This document shows, in pieces, positions 54,978 through 63,541 of a DNA stretch of 64,000 bases; position 1 is the first letter of the stretch, and the number at the start of each line of letters is the position of its first letter. The notes under the pieces were generated by a model. The model saw only the letters and a program-made list of their open reading frames with translations, did not search any database and had not been told where the DNA came from. The position numbers and the translations under genes are program-made. The stretch comes from Pseudoxanthomonas sp. X-1 (GTDB lineage Bacteria > Pseudomonadota > Gammaproteobacteria > Xanthomonadales > Xanthomonadaceae), in contig NZ_CP083376.1 of the NCBI RefSeq assembly GCF_020042665.1, forward strand, positions 1,028,001 through 1,092,000. The letters are read 5' to 3'.

Positions 54978-55838
54978 TCAAAGACCGATCGCCGCGATGC
55001 CGGCCAGCACGATCACGGCGCCGGTAACGCGGCGCGCGAGATGGTCCTCGCCGAACAGCCAGCAGGCGAGCAGGGCGCCGATGACGATGGACGACTCGCG
55101 CAGCGGCGCGACCAGCGCCACCGGTGCGCGCTGCATGGCGGTGAGCACCAGCAGGTAGGCCAGCGGCGAGAACAGCGCCACCACCAGGATCGGCCTGGCG
55201 TCGCTGCGCAGGGTCGCCGCCAGCCGCTGCCTGCGGCGCAGCGCCAGCGGCGTCATGATCAGGCCCTGCAGCAGCAGGGTGCCTGCGTAGTAGCTTGCCG
55301 GCGCCAGCTGCCAAGTGGTGACCGCGTAACTGTCCCACAGGGTGTAGGCCGCGATCGCGGCCCCGGTCGCGCCGCCCCAGAGGATTCCCGGCAACGCATG
55401 CCGGCTCCCGTTGCGGAAGGGATTGCCGATGACGACGAGGATGCCGGCGACGATGACCAGCGCGCCGAACACCGCCGCCGGCGTCAGGCGTTCGCCCAGC
55501 ACCAGCACCGCGAAGCCCATCGTCAGCATGGGCCCGGTGGCGCGCGCCACCGGGTAGACCACGCCCAGCGCGGCACGGTCGTAGCCGGCCTGCAGCGTCA
55601 GCGAATAGGCCGTGTGCAGCCCCGCCGAAAGGACCGAGGCCACGACCAGTCGCGCATCGAACGGCTGCTGCCCGCGGATCGCCATCGCCATGCCGAGCGG
55701 GACGAACAGCAGCGTGGACGCCCAGGTATAGGCCCACACGAACAGGAAGGCGTCGCCGCGCTTGGACTTCGAGGCGAGATTCCACACCGCGTGCGCCCCG
55801 GCCGCGCCGAGGACCATCGCGACCGTGCCGGGCGACAT
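54978..55838 (-). CDS. EamA/DMT family transporter
   Basis: A 286-aa inner-membrane protein with ten hydrophobic segments and two EamA repeats (VVYPVARATGPMLTMGFAVLVLGERLTPAAVFGALVIVAGILVV; VALVAPLRESSIVIGALLACWLFGEDHLARRVTGAVIVLAGIAAI). DMT carriers export or import small metabolites; no substrate can be read. Its ATG overlaps the stop of the RpiR gene (ATGA), so it is co-transcribed with it. A decayed partial copy of its 3' end is at 57751-57840. Confidence 0.9.
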   Translation of the reverse strand: MSPGTVAMVLGAAGAHAVWNLASKSKRGDAFLFVWAYTWASTLLFVPLGMAMAIRGQQPFDARLVVASVLSAGLHTAYSLTLQAGYDRAALGVVYPVARATGPMLTMGFAVLVLGERLTPAAVFGALVIVAGILVVIGNPFRNGSRHALPGILWGGATGAAIAAYTLWDSYAVTTWQLAPASYYAGTLLLQGLIMTPLALRRRQRLAATLRSDARPILVVALFSPLAYLLVLTAMQRAPVALVAPLRESSIVIGALLACWLFGEDHLARRVTGAVIVLAGIAAIGL

Positions 55839-56722
55839 CAGGACAGGTCGGGCAGATCGATGCCCGTCCGCTCCGCGCGGCGGGTGCGCGCCGGATCCCG
55901 CAATGCGAGCGCGGCGACCAGCGCATCGACGACGACCAGCTGTGCCAGCCGGCTGCCCGCCGCGGCCATCTGCGCCGGCAGCGGCGGCCCGCCGACGACC
56001 AGCGCCACATCGGCCAGTTTCGCCAGCGGAGTGCCGTACTGATTGGTGATGGCGATGAGCGAGGCGCCGGCGGAGGCCGCCGCATCGGCGATGGCCAGCG
56101 TGGTCGCGGTGCGCCCCGTCGAACTGACGGCGATCACGGCATCGCCCTGGCCGAGCAGGCGCACCGCGATCATCGCCGACAGATGATCCGCGATGCCGAC
56201 GGTGGTGACGCCGATCGCGCGCAGGCGAAAGACCGCATCGGCGGCCACCGTCGCCGAAGGGCCGGCGCCGAAGACGATGACCTGGCGCGCGGCATGCAGC
56301 ACGTCGACCGCCTTGCCCAGCGCCGCTGGCTCCACCGCACCGCCGAGCGCGGCCAGTGCATCGGTGCCGGCGCGGATGGACGCCTCCAGCACGGCGGCCA
56401 GCGGTGCGTCGGCAGCGAGCGCGGCGGGAGGCGCGAAGAAGGCCGTGGTGCCGCGGGCGCGCGCGATCTCGAGCTTGAGCTCGGCGAAACCGGCGAAGCC
56501 GATCGCCCGCGCGGCGCGCACCACGCTCGGCGGCGACACGCCCGCGCGCGCGGCGACCTCCGCCGTCGTGCCGGCGCCCACGAACAGCGGGTCGGCGAGC
56601 AGCAGCGCCACCACCTTGGCCTCGCTCGCGGCCAGATCGCCGCAGCGCGCCTGGATGGCGCCGAGCCATTGGCCGAGCCGGCCTTCCACCTTCGTAACGG
56701 AGTTACCTTTCTTCTCGCTCAT
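55838..56722 (-). CDS. RpiR/MurR family transcriptional regulator
   Basis: A 294-aa regulator: N-terminal RpiR HTH (DLAASEAKVVALLLADPLFVGAGTTAEVAARAGVSPPSVVRAARAIG) and a C-terminal SIS sugar-phosphate-binding domain (VIVFGAGPSATVAADAVFRLRAIG, DAVIAVSSTGRTATTLAIADAAASAGASLIAITN). It controls genes for a sugar phosphate or amino-sugar ligand. ATG at 56722 (MSEKKGN) gives the normal length, though no Shine-Dalgarno is clear. It is divergent from the ketopantoate-reductase-like gene, with an operator-like palindrome in between. Confidence 0.9.
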   Translation of the reverse strand: MSEKKGNSVTKVEGRLGQWLGAIQARCGDLAASEAKVVALLLADPLFVGAGTTAEVAARAGVSPPSVVRAARAIGFAGFAELKLEIARARGTTAFFAPPAALAADAPLAAVLEASIRAGTDALAALGGAVEPAALGKAVDVLHAARQVIVFGAGPSATVAADAVFRLRAIGVTTVGIADHLSAMIAVRLLGQGDAVIAVSSTGRTATTLAIADAAASAGASLIAITNQYGTPLAKLADVALVVGGPPLPAQMAAAGSRLAQLVVVDALVAALALRDPARTRRAERTGIDLPDLS

Positions 56723-56727
56723 ATGGA

Positions 56728-56740
56728 ATATGTTACATAT
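56728..56740. promoter_or_regulatory. Perfect palindrome ATATGTTACATAT, probable RpiR operator
   Basis: A perfect 13-bp palindrome, 6 bp upstream of the RpiR ATG in the 80-bp gap to the divergent gene. It is AT-rich against a GC-rich background. Autoregulation and control of the divergent gene are inferred. Confidence 0.6.
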
Positions 56741-56802
56741 CCGGCTCGGCCCGCGCGACTGGCGCGTAGGGCAAGCCCTTCCCACCAAGCAACAGGTGCG
56801 CG

Positions 56803-57708
56803 ATGCACACGCAGTCCAATCCTTCCGACATTACCGTCGCGGTCGTGGGCCCCGGCGCCATCGGCACCACGGTCGCGGCGATGCTGCACGAGGTCGGCCG
56901 CACGCCCGTGCTGTGTGGCCGCACGGCCCGCGACCAGCTGTGGCTGCAGGACGGCGATCGCCGCATCGGCGTTCCTGGGCCAGTGCTGAGCGACCCCGCG
57001 CAGTGCGATCGCACGGTCGACCTGATCTTCCTGGCGGTGAAGGCGACGCAGAACGCGGCAGCGGCGCCGTGGCTCGCGGCGCTGAGCGGCCCGCGCACGG
57101 TCGTGTGCGCGCTGCAGAACGGTGTCGAGCAGGTCGACTCGCTCGCGCCATATTGCCCGCAGGGACGGATCGTACCTGCGGTCGTATGGTTCCCCGCGCA
57201 GGCGCAGGCCGACGGCGTGATCCGCTTGCGCGCACCCGCACGCCTCAGCCTGCCGGACACGCCCGATGCGGGCCTCGTCGCCGAGGCACTGCACGGCACC
57301 CGCTGCGCGGTGGAACTGGTCGCCGACTTCCACACCGTGGCCTGGCGCAAGCTGCTGCAGAACGCGGTGGCCGGCCTCATGGCGCTCACGCAGCGGCGTT
57401 CCGGCATGTTCGCCCGCCCGGACATCGCCGAGCTCGCCCTGGCGTATCTGCGCGAAGGCCTTGCCGTGGCGCGAGCCGAAGGCGCCGCGCTCGGCGACGA
57501 AGTGCCGCAGGCGATCCTGGACAAGTTCCAGTCCTCGCCGCCCGATCTGGGGACTTCCATCCTCGGCGACCGCCAGGCCGGCAGGCCGCTGGAATGGGAC
57601 ATCCGCAACGGCGTCATCGCCCGCCGCGGCCGCGCCCACGGCCTGCCGACCCCCATCAGTGACATCGTGGTGCCGCTGCTGGCCGCGGCCAGTGACGGCC
57701 CAGGCTGA
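56803..57708 (+). CDS. Ketopantoate reductase-like oxidoreductase (ApbA/PanE family)
   Basis: A 301-aa NADP-dependent dehydrogenase: GPGAIGTTVAAMLHEVGR at the N-terminus, AVKATQNAAAA in the middle (Lys of the active site), QNGVEQVD, and KLLQNAVAGLMALTQRR (conserved catalytic Lys and Asn). The family includes 2-dehydropantoate 2-reductase and paralogues with other 2-oxo acid substrates. Its place beside an RpiR regulator and DMT transporter, away from pantothenate genes, suggests a catabolic paralogue. Confidence 0.88.
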   Translation: MHTQSNPSDITVAVVGPGAIGTTVAAMLHEVGRTPVLCGRTARDQLWLQDGDRRIGVPGPVLSDPAQCDRTVDLIFLAVKATQNAAAAPWLAALSGPRTVVCALQNGVEQVDSLAPYCPQGRIVPAVVWFPAQAQADGVIRLRAPARLSLPDTPDAGLVAEALHGTRCAVELVADFHTVAWRKLLQNAVAGLMALTQRRSGMFARPDIAELALAYLREGLAVARAEGAALGDEVPQAILDKFQSSPPDLGTSILGDRQAGRPLEWDIRNGVIARRGRAHGLPTPISDIVVPLLAAASDGPG

Positions 57709-57713
57709 TCTGT

Positions 57714-57740
57714 GTGGGGAGCCGCCATGGCGGCTCCCAC
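57714..57740. repeat. REP-like hairpin GTGGGGAGCCGCC…
   Basis: A 27-bp inverted repeat (GTGGGGAGCCGCC / GGCGGCTCCCAC) 6 bp past the ketopantoate reductase-like gene. It is of the same type as the cluster at 54812-54948. Confidence 0.75.
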
Positions 57741-57750
57741 CAAGCAGGGG

Positions 57751-57840
57751 GCTTCAAGGCGGATAGCCGCGATGCCGGTCAGTAAGATCGCGGCGCTCGC
57801 GACTTGATGCATGGGATGGTCTTCCCCGCGCGCTGGACCG
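57751..57840 (-). pseudogene. Decayed 3' fragment of a DMT transporter gene
   Basis: Bases 57751-57840 resemble 54976-55066 at roughly 70-75%, including the run GCCGCGATGCCGG. Read on the minus strand it gives AAILLTGIAAIRL, compared with GAVIVLAGIAAIGL and a stop in the intact gene. The frame has lost its stop and continues into the REP hairpin. It is a relic of a second transporter copy. Confidence 0.65.
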
Positions 57841-57902
57841 CTGCGCCTCCAAAGCGAGGACGCTCACATGCCGAGCGATCTGGCGATCCCGCAGCAACAC
57901 CC

Positions 57903-57929
57903 AAAAGAAAACGGCGCCCGAAGGCGCCG
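57903..57929 (-). terminator. Rho-independent terminator of the TIM/Gfo-Idh/MFS operon
   Basis: On the minus strand: stem CGGCGCC-TTCG-GGCGCCG followed by TTTTCTTTT. A stable 7-bp GC stem with a TTCG tetraloop and a T-rich tail, 30 bp after the stop of the last gene. A classic intrinsic terminator. Confidence 0.92.
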
Positions 57930-57958
57930 CTTTCCATCCAGCGTCCGCGTGCCGCGCC

Positions 57959-58816
57959 TCAGCGCTTCACGTCGGCCGGCAGATGCTCGACCAGATAGGC
58001 CGCGCCAGCCTTGACCACGGCGGCCGGGTCGCGCGGATTGTCGTGCTCGATGATGTACCACTTGACCCCGGCGCGATCGGCGGCCGGCAGGATCGCCTTC
58101 CAGTCCAGCACGCCATGGCCGACCGCGGCGAAGCCGCTCTCGTCGGCGGCCTGACCCTTCGGCGCATTGTCCTTGGCATGCACCGCGTACAGACGGCCCT
58201 TGAGCTTGCCCAGGTACACCACCGGGTCGTTGCCCGAACGGGCCACCCAGGCCAGATCCAGCTCGGACTTCAGCGCCGGGCCGGCGCCTTCGAGCAGCAG
58301 CTCCAGGCCGGTCTTGTCCCCGAACCGGGCGAACTCGAAATCGTGGTTGTGGTACGCCAGCGTCATGCCCTGCGCCTTGAGCGTGCCCGCCAGTTGGCCC
58401 AGTTCCTTGCCCAGCGCGGTCCAGCCCGCGGCGTCCTTCGGCCGCTCGGCATCGCCCAGGTAGGGCACGACCAGCACGCGGTTGCCGACGGCCTTGTTGA
58501 AGGCGACCACGCCGGCCAGATCCTTGCGCAGGTCGGCCAGCTGCACGTGCGAGGAAGTGACGATGATCCCGTACTTGTCCAGCAGGGCCTTGAGCTGCGG
58601 CGCGGTGGTGTCCTGCGTGCCCACGGTTTCCACCGCGGTGATGCCGGCGTCGTGGACCAGCTTGAGCCGGTCTTCCAGCGAGGGGATGTTGCGCAGCGAG
58701 TACATCTGCACGGCGATGGGCAGCTGCGCGGCGGTGCGCTCCTTGGCCAGTGCGGGAAGCGCTGCGCAGAGCAGCAGGGCGGTGGCCGCGAGGCGGCGGG
58801 GCAGGGTGAGCGTCAT
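57959..58816 (-). CDS. Exported TIM-barrel sugar isomerase/epimerase-like protein
   Basis: A 285-aa xylose-isomerase-like TIM-barrel with a Sec signal peptide (RLAATALLLCAALPALA-KE). Metal-site residues occur in MTLAYHNHDFEF, SELDLAWVARSG, YAVHAKDNAP and IIEHDNPRDP. Exported members of this family appear next to 3-keto-glycoside genes. It is the last gene of a minus-strand operon with Gfo/Idh, an MFS permease and another TIM-barrel gene, and a strong terminator follows. Probably epimerises or cleaves keto-sugars outside the cytoplasm (inference). Confidence 0.88.
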   Translation of the reverse strand: MTLTLPRRLAATALLLCAALPALAKERTAAQLPIAVQMYSLRNIPSLEDRLKLVHDAGITAVETVGTQDTTAPQLKALLDKYGIIVTSSHVQLADLRKDLAGVVAFNKAVGNRVLVVPYLGDAERPKDAAGWTALGKELGQLAGTLKAQGMTLAYHNHDFEFARFGDKTGLELLLEGAGPALKSELDLAWVARSGNDPVVYLGKLKGRLYAVHAKDNAPKGQAADESGFAAVGHGVLDWKAILPAADRAGVKWYIIEHDNPRDPAAVVKAGAAYLVEHLPADVKR

Positions 58817-58859
58817 GGGTCCTCCCGGAGATTCGACGATCGAGAATGGCGGCGCGGGG

Positions 58860-59987
58860 TCACGCGCCGATGGATGTCCAGGCGCGCGCGCGCGCCGAGG
58901 CGATCACGCCTTCGACGATGCGCGCCGAGCGCAGGCCGTCGGCGAAGGTCGGCAGGCCCTCGGGCGTCTGCCCGGCGATGGCGCGGTAAGTGTCGGCGAC
59001 GAAGGATTCGAAGCACTGCGCATAGCCCTGCGCATGGCCGGGTGGCAGCGAGGAGAGACGGCGCTGCTCGGCGCTGCCCGCGCCCGGCCCGCGCACGAAG
59101 ATCTCCTCGCGCTGATCGGGCCGACCGATCCACAGGCGCTCGCAGTCCTCCTGGTCGAAGGCCACGGCGGCCTTGGCGCCGTCGATCTCGAACCACAGCC
59201 GGTTGTGGCGGCCGGCCGAGACCTGGCTCACCGTCAGCGTGGCCAGCGTGCCGCGCGTGGTCTTGAACAGCGCCGCGGCCACGTCCTCGCTGGACACCGC
59301 CTGCAGCGCGCCGCCGGCGGCCGGCGTGGCGAAGCTCTCGCCGGTGCTCGCGCCGCGCTCGGTGATGACGGTCTCGAAGGCCGCGCTCACCTCGGCGAAG
59401 CGCTCGCCGCCGATCCATTCCACCAGGTCGCACCAGTGCGAGCCGATGTCGGCGAAGGCGCGCGACGCGCCGCCCAGCCTGGGGTCCACGCGCCAGTTGT
59501 TGCTGGCCGGATCCAGCAGCCAGTCCTGCAGATAGCTGCCGTGGATCAGGCGCAGCGGCCCCAGCTCGCCGTCGGCGATGCGGGCGCGGGCCTCGCGCAC
59601 CACCGGGTGGTAGCGATAGACGAAGGGCACGGTGGCCACCAGCCCGGTGGCGGCGGCCAGATCGGCCAGCGCCTGGGCGTCCTGCAGCGTGGTGGCCAGC
59701 GGTTTTTCGCAGATCACGTGGCGGCCGGATTCCAGCGCGGCCTGTGCCATCGGCCGGTGCAGATGATTGGGCGTGCACACGTGCACCACCCGCACCTGCG
59801 GGTCGGCCAGGGCCTCGTCCAGGTCACGGTAGGCGCGCGGCAGGTTCCAGGCGCGCGCGGCCTCCTCGCCGCGGGCCGGCGAGGAGCCGACCACGCCGCG
59901 GACCTGCGCGCCGGCCAACAGCGCGGCGCGGCGATGCACCGCGCCGATCATGCCGGTGCCGACGATGACGATGCCAAGCGGGCTCAT
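58860..59987 (-). CDS. Gfo/Idh/MocA family oxidoreductase
   Basis: A 375-aa NAD(P)-dependent sugar dehydrogenase. Rossmann motif VIVGTGMIGAVHRRA, active-site motif CEKPLATT, and the C-terminal domain with RAFADIGSHWCDLVEWIGG (catalytic Asp and His). No signal peptide, so cytoplasmic. In 3-keto-sugar pathways such enzymes reduce the imported 3-keto sugar. It lies 43 bp upstream of the exported TIM-barrel gene and 13 bp downstream of the permease gene. Confidence 0.92.
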   Translation of the reverse strand: MSPLGIVIVGTGMIGAVHRRAALLAGAQVRGVVGSSPARGEEAARAWNLPRAYRDLDEALADPQVRVVHVCTPNHLHRPMAQAALESGRHVICEKPLATTLQDAQALADLAAATGLVATVPFVYRYHPVVREARARIADGELGPLRLIHGSYLQDWLLDPASNNWRVDPRLGGASRAFADIGSHWCDLVEWIGGERFAEVSAAFETVITERGASTGESFATPAAGGALQAVSSEDVAAALFKTTRGTLATLTVSQVSAGRHNRLWFEIDGAKAAVAFDQEDCERLWIGRPDQREEIFVRGPGAGSAEQRRLSSLPPGHAQGYAQCFESFVADTYRAIAGQTPEGLPTFADGLRSARIVEGVIASARARAWTSIGA

Positions 59988-60000
59988 GCGACAGCGCTCC

Positions 60001-61221
60001 TCAAGGCGTGGCCGAGGCGACGGCGGCCTTGGCCGGCCGATCGCGGAACAGCAGCAGGAAGGCGATCAGCACCACCAGCGCCACGCCGGCCGGGAACAGC
60101 CAGATGCTCTGCCAGTCGCGTCCCGCGGCGGTCGTGTAGTGCTCGACCACCGCGCCGGACAGGAAGGTGCCGATCAGCATGCCCACGCCATAGGTGGCCA
60201 GGGTGATGAAGCCCTGCGCGCTGCTGCGGAAGGCCGGGCCGGCATGGGCATCGGTATAGATCTGCCCGGTGACGAAGAAGAAGTCGTAGCAGATGCCGTG
60301 CAGCACGATGCCGATCACCAGCAGCGCGAAGCCGCCGCCGGCGTCGCCATAGGCAAACAGCGCGTAGCGCGCCACCCAGGCGGCCATGCCCAGCGCCAGC
60401 ATGGTCTTGACTCCCAGCCGCGCGAACAGGAACGGCATGGCCAGCATCAGCAGCACTTCGGATACCTGGCCCAGCGACTGCAGCCCTGCCGCGCCGCGCA
60501 CGCCCAGGTCGTTGAGATAGGGGTTGGTGAAGTTGTAGTAGAACGACAGCGGGATGCAGATGGCGATCGAGGCCAGGAAGAACACCAGGTACGAGCGCGA
60601 CTTCAACAGCCCCAGCGCATCCAGGCCGATCATCTTGCCCAGGCTGGCGTTGCGCTGCTGCTCCAGCGGCGGGGTGTGCGGCAGGGTGAGGGCGTACAGG
60701 CCCAGCAGCAGCGAGGCCAGCGCGGCCATGCGGAAGGTCAGCTCCAGGCGGTGCGCCTGTTCCCAGCCCAGCCAGCCGATCAGCACGCCGGCCACGATCC
60801 AGCCGACGCTGCCGGCCACGCGCACCGGCGGGAACTGCTTCTCGGGTACTTGCATGTGGCGCATGGCGATGCTGTTGGCCAGCGCCAGGGTGGGCATGAA
60901 CAGCAGCATGTAGCCCATCACGCAGGCGGCGAAGGTGTCGAACGTGGTCGCCACCGAGGCCCCCCACATCAGCGCCGCGCCGGCCAGGTGCAGTACGGCC
61001 AGGATGCGCTGGGCGGCGAAGTAGCGATCGGCGATCAGCCCCACCAGGAAGGGCGCGACGATCGCGCCGATCGACTGGCTCAGGAAAGCCGTGGCGACCT
61101 GGCCCGCGCTGGCCTGCAGCGGGCCCTGAACCAGATAGGTGCCCAGGGTCACGAACCACGCGCCCCAGATGAAGAACTGCAGGAACATCATCGCGCCGAG
61201 GCGCGACAGGATGGACGTCAT
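60001..61221 (-). CDS. MFS permease, nucleoside:H+ symporter (NupG/XapB) type
   Basis: A 406-aa transporter with 12 hydrophobic segments and the N-terminal family signature LGAMMFLQFFIWGAWFVTLGTYL, as in the nucleoside H+ symporter family. Such permeases are common in sugar-utilisation loci of Bacteroidetes and Xanthomonadaceae, where they are thought to carry sugars. Central gene of the operon; probably imports the keto-sugar product (inference). Confidence 0.92.
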   Translation of the reverse strand: MTSILSRLGAMMFLQFFIWGAWFVTLGTYLVQGPLQASAGQVATAFLSQSIGAIVAPFLVGLIADRYFAAQRILAVLHLAGAALMWGASVATTFDTFAACVMGYMLLFMPTLALANSIAMRHMQVPEKQFPPVRVAGSVGWIVAGVLIGWLGWEQAHRLELTFRMAALASLLLGLYALTLPHTPPLEQQRNASLGKMIGLDALGLLKSRSYLVFFLASIAICIPLSFYYNFTNPYLNDLGVRGAAGLQSLGQVSEVLLMLAMPFLFARLGVKTMLALGMAAWVARYALFAYGDAGGGFALLVIGIVLHGICYDFFFVTGQIYTDAHAGPAFRSSAQGFITLATYGVGMLIGTFLSGAVVEHYTTAAGRDWQSIWLFPAGVALVVLIAFLLLFRDRPAKAAVASATP

Positions 61222-61248
61222 GACTTCCCCTCCCAGGTCAGTGGTGTC

Positions 61249-62301
61249 TTAGAGCCCCAGCAAACCGCGCAGCGCTTCCGGGCTGGCGCCGCTGCCGGCG
61301 AAATCGTCGAAGGCGTGTTCGGTCACGCGGATGATGTGGTCGCGAATGAAGGGCGCGCCTTCGCGCGCGCCGTCCTCGGGGTGCTTGAGGCAGCACTCCC
61401 ATTCCAGCACCGCCCATCCGGGGAAATCGTACTGGGCGAACTTGGAGAAGATCGCCTTGAAGTCGATCTGCCCATCGCCCAGCGAGCGGAAACGCCCGGG
61501 CCGGTCGATCCAGTCCTGGTAGCCGGCGTACACGCCGCTGCGCGCGCTGGGGCGGAACTCGGCGTCCTTGACGTGGAAGATGCCGATGCGCGCGTGGTAG
61601 CGGTCGATGAAGCCCAGGTAGTCCATCTGCTGCAGCAGCAGGTGGCTGGGGTCGTAGAGGATCTTGGCGCGCGGGTGGTGGTCGACCACCTCGAGGAAGC
61701 GCTCGAAGGTGGCGCCGTCGTGCAGGTCCTCGCCGGGGTGGATCTCGAAGCACAGGTCCACATCGCAGGCGTCGAACGCATCCAGGATCGGCCGCCAGCG
61801 GCGGCCGAGTTCGGCGAAGGCCTCATCGACCAGGCCGGCCGGGCGCTGCGGCCAGGGGTAGAAGTACGGCCAGGCCAGGGCGCCGGAGAAGGTGGCGTGG
61901 GCCTTGAGGCCCAGGCGCTGGCTGGCCTTGGCCGCCAGCTTGAGTTGTTCGACCGCCCAGGCCTGGCGTGCGGGCGGGTTGCCGCGCAGCGACTCCGGCG
62001 CGAAGCCGTCGAACAGTGTGTCGTAGGCCGGATGCACCGCGACCAGCTGACCCTGCAGATGGGTCGACAGCTCGGTGACCTGCACGCCGTGGCCGGCCAG
62101 CATGCCGGCCAGATCGTCGCAGTAGTCCTGGCTCTCGGCCGCCTTGGCCAGGTCGAAGATGTGCGGTGCGCTGGTCGGCACCTGCACCCCGCGGTAGCCC
62201 AGGCCTGCGGCCCATTGCGCCAGCGTGTCCAACCGGTTGAATGGCGCGGTGTCGCCGATGAACTGCGCCAGGAACAGCGCCGGGCCCTTGAGCGTTCGCA
62301 T
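61249..62301 (-). CDS. Sugar phosphate isomerase/epimerase (cytosolic TIM-barrel)
   Basis: A 350-aa AP-endonuclease-2-type barrel without a signal peptide. Metal-binding residues lie in VDLCFEIHPGEDLHDG, AKILYDPSHLL, IGIFHVKDAEF and WAVLEWECC. It is related to xylose isomerase-like proteins found with Gfo/Idh enzymes. ATG at 62301 gives the usual N-terminus (MRTLKGPALFLAQF). It is first in its operon; a LacI-type operator lies 16 bp upstream of the start. The frame runs further upstream but only as low-quality sequence. Confidence 0.92.
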   Translation of the reverse strand: MRTLKGPALFLAQFIGDTAPFNRLDTLAQWAAGLGYRGVQVPTSAPHIFDLAKAAESQDYCDDLAGMLAGHGVQVTELSTHLQGQLVAVHPAYDTLFDGFAPESLRGNPPARQAWAVEQLKLAAKASQRLGLKAHATFSGALAWPYFYPWPQRPAGLVDEAFAELGRRWRPILDAFDACDVDLCFEIHPGEDLHDGATFERFLEVVDHHPRAKILYDPSHLLLQQMDYLGFIDRYHARIGIFHVKDAEFRPSARSGVYAGYQDWIDRPGRFRSLGDGQIDFKAIFSKFAQYDFPGWAVLEWECCLKHPEDGAREGAPFIRDHIIRVTEHAFDDFAGSGASPEALRGLLGL

Positions 62302-62316
62302 GCTTTGCGTTCTTGA

Positions 62317-62330
62317 TGCAATCGATTGCA
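62317..62330. promoter_or_regulatory. LacI-type operator, TGCAATCGATTGCA (site 2)
   Basis: A perfect palindrome between the divergent isomerase operon and the lacI-family gene, 16-29 bp from the isomerase ATG. On the minus strand TAGGAT (-10-like) lies just upstream of it, so the site covers the transcription start. A related shorter palindrome, GTGCATTGCAC, is at 62364-62374. Confidence 0.82.
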
Positions 62331-62448
62331 CGATCCTAGCATGGCGTCGTGGCCGCGCACGTTGTGCATTGCACCGCGCGGCCGCACCGCCAGGGTACCG
62401 CTGCCCGCGGCGTAGCCATGGCCACCAAGGACGTGACACGCTTGCCCC

Positions 62449-63453
62449 ATGCCGACCATCTACGACATTGCCAAGCACGCGGGCGTTTCGGCCGGCACGG
62501 TCTCGCGCGCGCTGTCGCGGCCGGAGAAGGTGCTGCCGGAAACGCGTGCGCGCATCGAGCGCGCCGTGGCCACGCTGGGCTATGTGCCCAACGCGGCCGC
62601 GCGCACGCTCAAGACCCAGCGCACCGGCAAGATCCTGGTCACCGTGCCGGACATCGCCAATCCGTTCTTCGCCCAGATCCTGCAGGGCGCCGAGGACGCC
62701 GCGCAGGCGGCCGGCTATGCGGTGCTGCTGGGCGATACCCAGCAGCAGCCGGCGCGCGAAGAGCGGTATGCGCAGATGCTGCGCCGGAACGAGGCCGACG
62801 GGCTGATCGTGCTCGGCCACCGGCTGCCGCCGACGGCGCGGCAGATCGTCAAGCAGCTGGGCGCCGCGGCGCCGGTGGTCAATGGCTGCGAGTTCGACCC
62901 GGCGCTGGGCATCCCCAGCGTGCACATCGACAACGCCGCCGCCGCGTGCGCGGCGATGGCGCATCTCTATGCGCTGGGCCACGAACGCATCGCCGTGGTC
63001 GGCGGCCCGCCGGACAACCCGCTGCACCAGCAGCGGCTGCAGGGCGTGCGCGCGGCGGCCAGGGCGCGCGGCCGGATGCGCCAGCTGCGGCTGGTGCCGG
63101 GGGACTTCTCGGTGGAGTCGGGGCATGCCGCGGCCAGCGCCTGGCTGGGCACCGACGATGCGCCGACCGCGGCGTTCTGCTTCAGCGACCAGTCGGCGCT
63201 GGGCGTGCTGGCGGCCTGCCGCGAACGCGGCCTACGCGTGCCGCGCGATCTCTCGGTGGTCGGCTTCGACGACCTGGCCTCATCGCGCTATCTCACCCCG
63301 CCGCTGACCACGGTGGCCCAGCCGATGCGCGAGATCGGCGTGCGCGCGGTGCAGCTGCTGCTGGACATCCTCGCCACGGCCAACGTGCCGCTGCAGCAGA
63401 CGCTGACCTTCGAACTGATGCTGCGCGGTTCGACCGCCGCACCGAAGGCATAA
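62449..63453 (+). CDS. LacI family transcriptional regulator
   Basis: A 334-aa repressor: HTH YDIAKHAGVSAGTVSRALSRPEKV at residues 4-27, linker helix ARTLKTQRTGKI, and a periplasmic-binding-protein-like sensor (VTVPDIANPFFAQILQGAEDAA, DGLIVLGHRLP, VVGFDDLASSRYLTPPLTTV). It is divergent from the isomerase operon, with the palindrome TGCAATCGATTGCA in between, and the same site precedes the GMC operon. It is therefore the likely regulator of both blocks; the inducer is probably a sugar or 3-keto sugar. Confidence 0.94.
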   Translation: MPTIYDIAKHAGVSAGTVSRALSRPEKVLPETRARIERAVATLGYVPNAAARTLKTQRTGKILVTVPDIANPFFAQILQGAEDAAQAAGYAVLLGDTQQQPAREERYAQMLRRNEADGLIVLGHRLPPTARQIVKQLGAAAPVVNGCEFDPALGIPSVHIDNAAAACAAMAHLYALGHERIAVVGGPPDNPLHQQRLQGVRAAARARGRMRQLRLVPGDFSVESGHAAASAWLGTDDAPTAAFCFSDQSALGVLAACRERGLRVPRDLSVVGFDDLASSRYLTPPLTTVAQPMREIGVRAVQLLLDILATANVPLQQTLTFELMLRGSTAAPKA

Positions 63454-63541
63454 GCACTGCGGTGCCATCGCGCCGCTGACCGCCGCCGCTGAAAAATCCC
63501 CTGCGTTATCTCCACGAAGGCGAAATCCGCCTTCCCTTTCG

